Positions 22,008 to 23,222 of a stretch of DNA of 23,222 bases are shown piece by piece. The position numbers and the translations under genes are program-made. The stretch is from Thermocladium sp. UBA166 (GTDB taxonomy: Archaea > Thermoproteota > Thermoprotei > Thermoproteales > Thermocladiaceae). Where the stretch lies: positions 1 through 23,222 of the forward strand of contig DAHE01000017.1 of the NCBI GenBank assembly GCA_002508315.1, written 5' to 3'. How positions within the stretch are numbered: position 1 is the first letter of the stretch; each line of letters begins with the position of its first letter. Under the pieces are notes generated by a model, which saw only the letters and a program-made list of their open reading frames with translations, had not been told where the DNA came from and searched no databases.

Positions 22008-22093
22008 TACTGGTTGGCGGTCAACTCAGGGTGAGGGGTGAGGGGTTGATTCACCCTCCGCAATACCGCCGACCACGGGAGGAGGAGCCAGTA
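22008..22093 (+). ncRNA. Candidate structured RNA, H/ACA-like
   Basis: Between 21964 and 22168 there is no convincing gene. Three nested pairings occur: TACTGG (22008-22013) with CCAGTA (22088-22093); GGTTGGCGGT (22012-22021) with ACCGCCGACC (22065-22074, one G-T pair); and AGGGTGA (22028-22034) with TCACCCT (22051-22057). The internal loop between the ten-pair and seven-pair stems (CAACTC and CCGCAAT) has the shape of a pseudouridylation pocket. The apical loop carries two TGA (22039-22041 and 22047-22049), as in a K-turn. The 3' ACA is replaced by ACG. The outer two stems share two bases and so exclude each other in part. Preceding it is a C-rich pyrimidine tract. Unproven. Confidence 0.35.
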
Positions 22094-22168
22094 GCGACCA
22101 TAACGGTAACCCACGAGACCCCCGAGGAACCCCCCTCAAGGTGGGGAGGAGGTCAGTGAGTAATTGTT

Positions 22169-22657
22169 ATGAAATCGTTTTTACTAGGGGTTGCCTCCCT
22201 CCTCTCCATCCCCCTGGAGGGGGCTTCCGCCCCACTCATCCCCAGAAAAGAGTTAAAGCTTGGCTTGGGCTTTAATCAAGTGTGTGAGGCCTATTGGGAG
22301 TTGAGGCGGGAGGTGGAGGTGGTTTGCGGCCCTAGATCCATGTTGAGGAAGTTAAGGGGGCTTCAATTACCCGATGACTTAGCAATGTATTGGGGGGACG
22401 CCGTTGACGAGCGGGTATTTAGGCTGGCCCTCCCAGGCTTCAGTTCCAGGTCAATCCTGGTAGGCGGGTTGCCGCACGCATCGCCGGAGGACGTGTTTCT
22501 CTCCCTGCCCTTAAATCCAGGCTACCTCGACCTAAGCGAGTTGAGGATGCTGCCACGAGCTGACTGGGACTGGGTGATTCTAAAGGCGCGCATGCTGGGC
22601 GGGGAATACCTATCATCAATTACGGCAATCCTAAATGAATTGCGAGAAAGTAAATGA
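22169..22657 (+). CDS. Hypothetical protein
   Basis: Protein of 162 residues, not recognised. It starts with a weakly hydrophobic stretch (MKSFLLGVASLLSIPLEGASA) which could be a short signal-like or membrane-associated segment, followed by soluble-looking sequence with several WxL/DW patterns (AYWELRREVE, ADWDWVILKARM). No TATA box is clear, and GGAGGAGGT (22144-22152) lies too far upstream to be a ribosome binding site. It could be transcribed from the structured region upstream. A real gene is likely by length and composition, but its function is unknown. Confidence 0.55.
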   Translation: MKSFLLGVASLLSIPLEGASAPLIPRKELKLGLGFNQVCEAYWELRREVEVVCGPRSMLRKLRGLQLPDDLAMYWGDAVDERVFRLALPGFSSRSILVGGLPHASPEDVFLSLPLNPGYLDLSELRMLPRADWDWVILKARMLGGEYLSSITAILNELRESK

Positions 22658-22721
22658 GGGGAAAATGGAGGGAAAAAGAAAATAAAGGAATTATTTTGAT
22701 TCAACTATCTTTTATGAATCA

Positions 22722-23222
22722 TTACTTGCTGCCTGGGCCGAAGAGTCCTCCAGCCATTCTCTTCCTTCTCCAGTTGCCGTACTCTATCAACGCTATCACG
22801 ACTATTATCACCACTATTACCACCAGCACTATCAACAGTATCACGGTGCTCATTGGAACGAACGTGTTGCCTATCATGTAGCCGCTGACAGGCAGCGTCA
22901 CAGTCAATGGATAGCTGGTTCCCGGCGTCAAGGTGACGGTCTTGCTGGAGGTGGCTCCGTAAGCGCTCACGGTCACCGTGTAGGTATAGCCGCTGCCGCT
23001 GGGCAGAACCACGTCCACGGCCCCCGTGCCGCTGGCCACCACCACTCCATTATAGCTCACGTTTATCGCCGCATTGGTGAACGCGACTCCGTTCTGGGAT
23101 TCAGCGCTTACCTTCAACTCAGCCACCGGTATGGATAGGGTCGACACCGATCCATTGCTCACGGTCACCGTGGTGCTGTAGGGCACGTTGCTTATGCTCC
23201 CGCTCAGAGTGTAGCTTCCGGT
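22722..23222 (-). CDS. Membrane-anchored surface protein, C-terminal part (cut by window edge)
   Basis: The frame is open to the right edge, so only the last 167 codons are seen; the start lies outside. The visible part is Thr/Ser/Val-rich beta repeats resembling Ig-like or PEGA/carboxypeptidase-regulatory modules: TVTVSNGSVSTLSIPVAEL, then VSYNGVVVASGTG and YTYTVTVSAYGATSSKTVTL. A single hydrophobic helix near the end (MSTVILLIVLVVIVVIIVV) is followed by a basic stop-transfer stretch (NWRRKRM). This is the layout of an archaeal cell-surface protein anchored by its C-terminus. Function beyond that cannot be told. Confidence 0.8.
   Translation of the reverse strand, partial: TGSYTLSGSISNVPYSTTVTVSNGSVSTLSIPVAELKVSAESQNGVAFTNAAINVSYNGVVVASGTGAVDVVLPSGSGYTYTVTVSAYGATSSKTVTLTPGTSYPLTVTLPVSGYMIGNTFVPMSTVILLIVLVVIVVIIVVIALIEYGNWRRKRMAGGLFGPGSK

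Noticed and set aside
21953..22159. 68-residue open frame rich in Pro, Ser and Gly
   Set aside because: It is low-complexity, lies over the C-rich tract and the inverted repeats, and has no family match or promoter.
21964..22168. RNase P (type T) or SRP RNA in the gene-free region
   Set aside because: Neither the GAGGAAAGTCC-type core of RNase P RNA nor the GGAAG/AGCAG loops of SRP RNA is present.
1..23222. CRISPR array
   Set aside because: No set of evenly spaced direct repeats of 24-37 bases was seen anywhere in the window.

Overview
The window is archaeal and most likely from a hyperthermophilic crenarchaeon of the Thermoproteales (a Caldivirga/Thermocladium/Vulcanisaeta-like organism; this placement is inference). 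The domain assignment rests on a TATA-box binding protein gene, ribosomal protein eS25, an archaeal-type glutamyl-tRNA synthetase, a DUF171-type SPOUT methyltransferase, IorAB, and a DUF354 glycosyltransferase-like protein. Many genes also have a TATA box 24-30 bases before the start codon and almost no leader, and GTG is a frequent start. Genes are densely packed on both strands, often overlapping by 4 bases. I found no tRNA, rRNA or CRISPR array.

Left part (1-5.5 kb): a minus-strand pair of sugar nucleotidyltransferase and a P-loop NTPase cut by the window edge; a divergent SPOUT RNA methyltransferase; the iorA-iorB operon for indolepyruvate:ferredoxin oxidoreductase (minus); then a helix-turn-helix protein and a DUF6884-like protein (plus). 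Middle (5.5-12 kb): eS25 (minus); tbp with an unknown cysteine-patterned gene directly behind it; gltX overlapping a DUF354 gene; and, convergent to these, a thiolase gene followed by a small unknown cysteine protein.

Right-middle (12-17.6 kb): a polytopic membrane AAA+ ATPase, an unusual orphan DNA-methyltransferase-like gene (minus) with a degenerate catalytic motif, a small four-cysteine protein (minus), and a MoxR ATPase next to a VWA-domain protein, a classic chaperone-like pair. A 24-base perfect palindrome lies between the convergent AAA+ and methyltransferase genes.

Right part (17.6-23.2 kb): a divergent PduO-type cobalamin adenosyltransferase-like gene followed by a CaCA-type cation exchanger; a selenophosphate-synthetase-like protein fused to an acylphosphatase, divergent from a TusA-like sulfur carrier with a small palindrome between their promoters; a tandem AbrB-fold protein; and a 367-base stretch without an intact gene. 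That stretch appears to hold a relic tnpB 3' end with a terminal hairpin and a separate structured element resembling an H/ACA guide RNA. The window ends with a hypothetical protein and the C-terminal part of a membrane-anchored surface protein. The most interesting items are the SelD-like/acylphosphatase plus TusA pair, the possible guide RNA, the tnpB relic, the methyltransferase with altered motif IV, and an 11-base TATA motif shared by several promoters including that of tbp.
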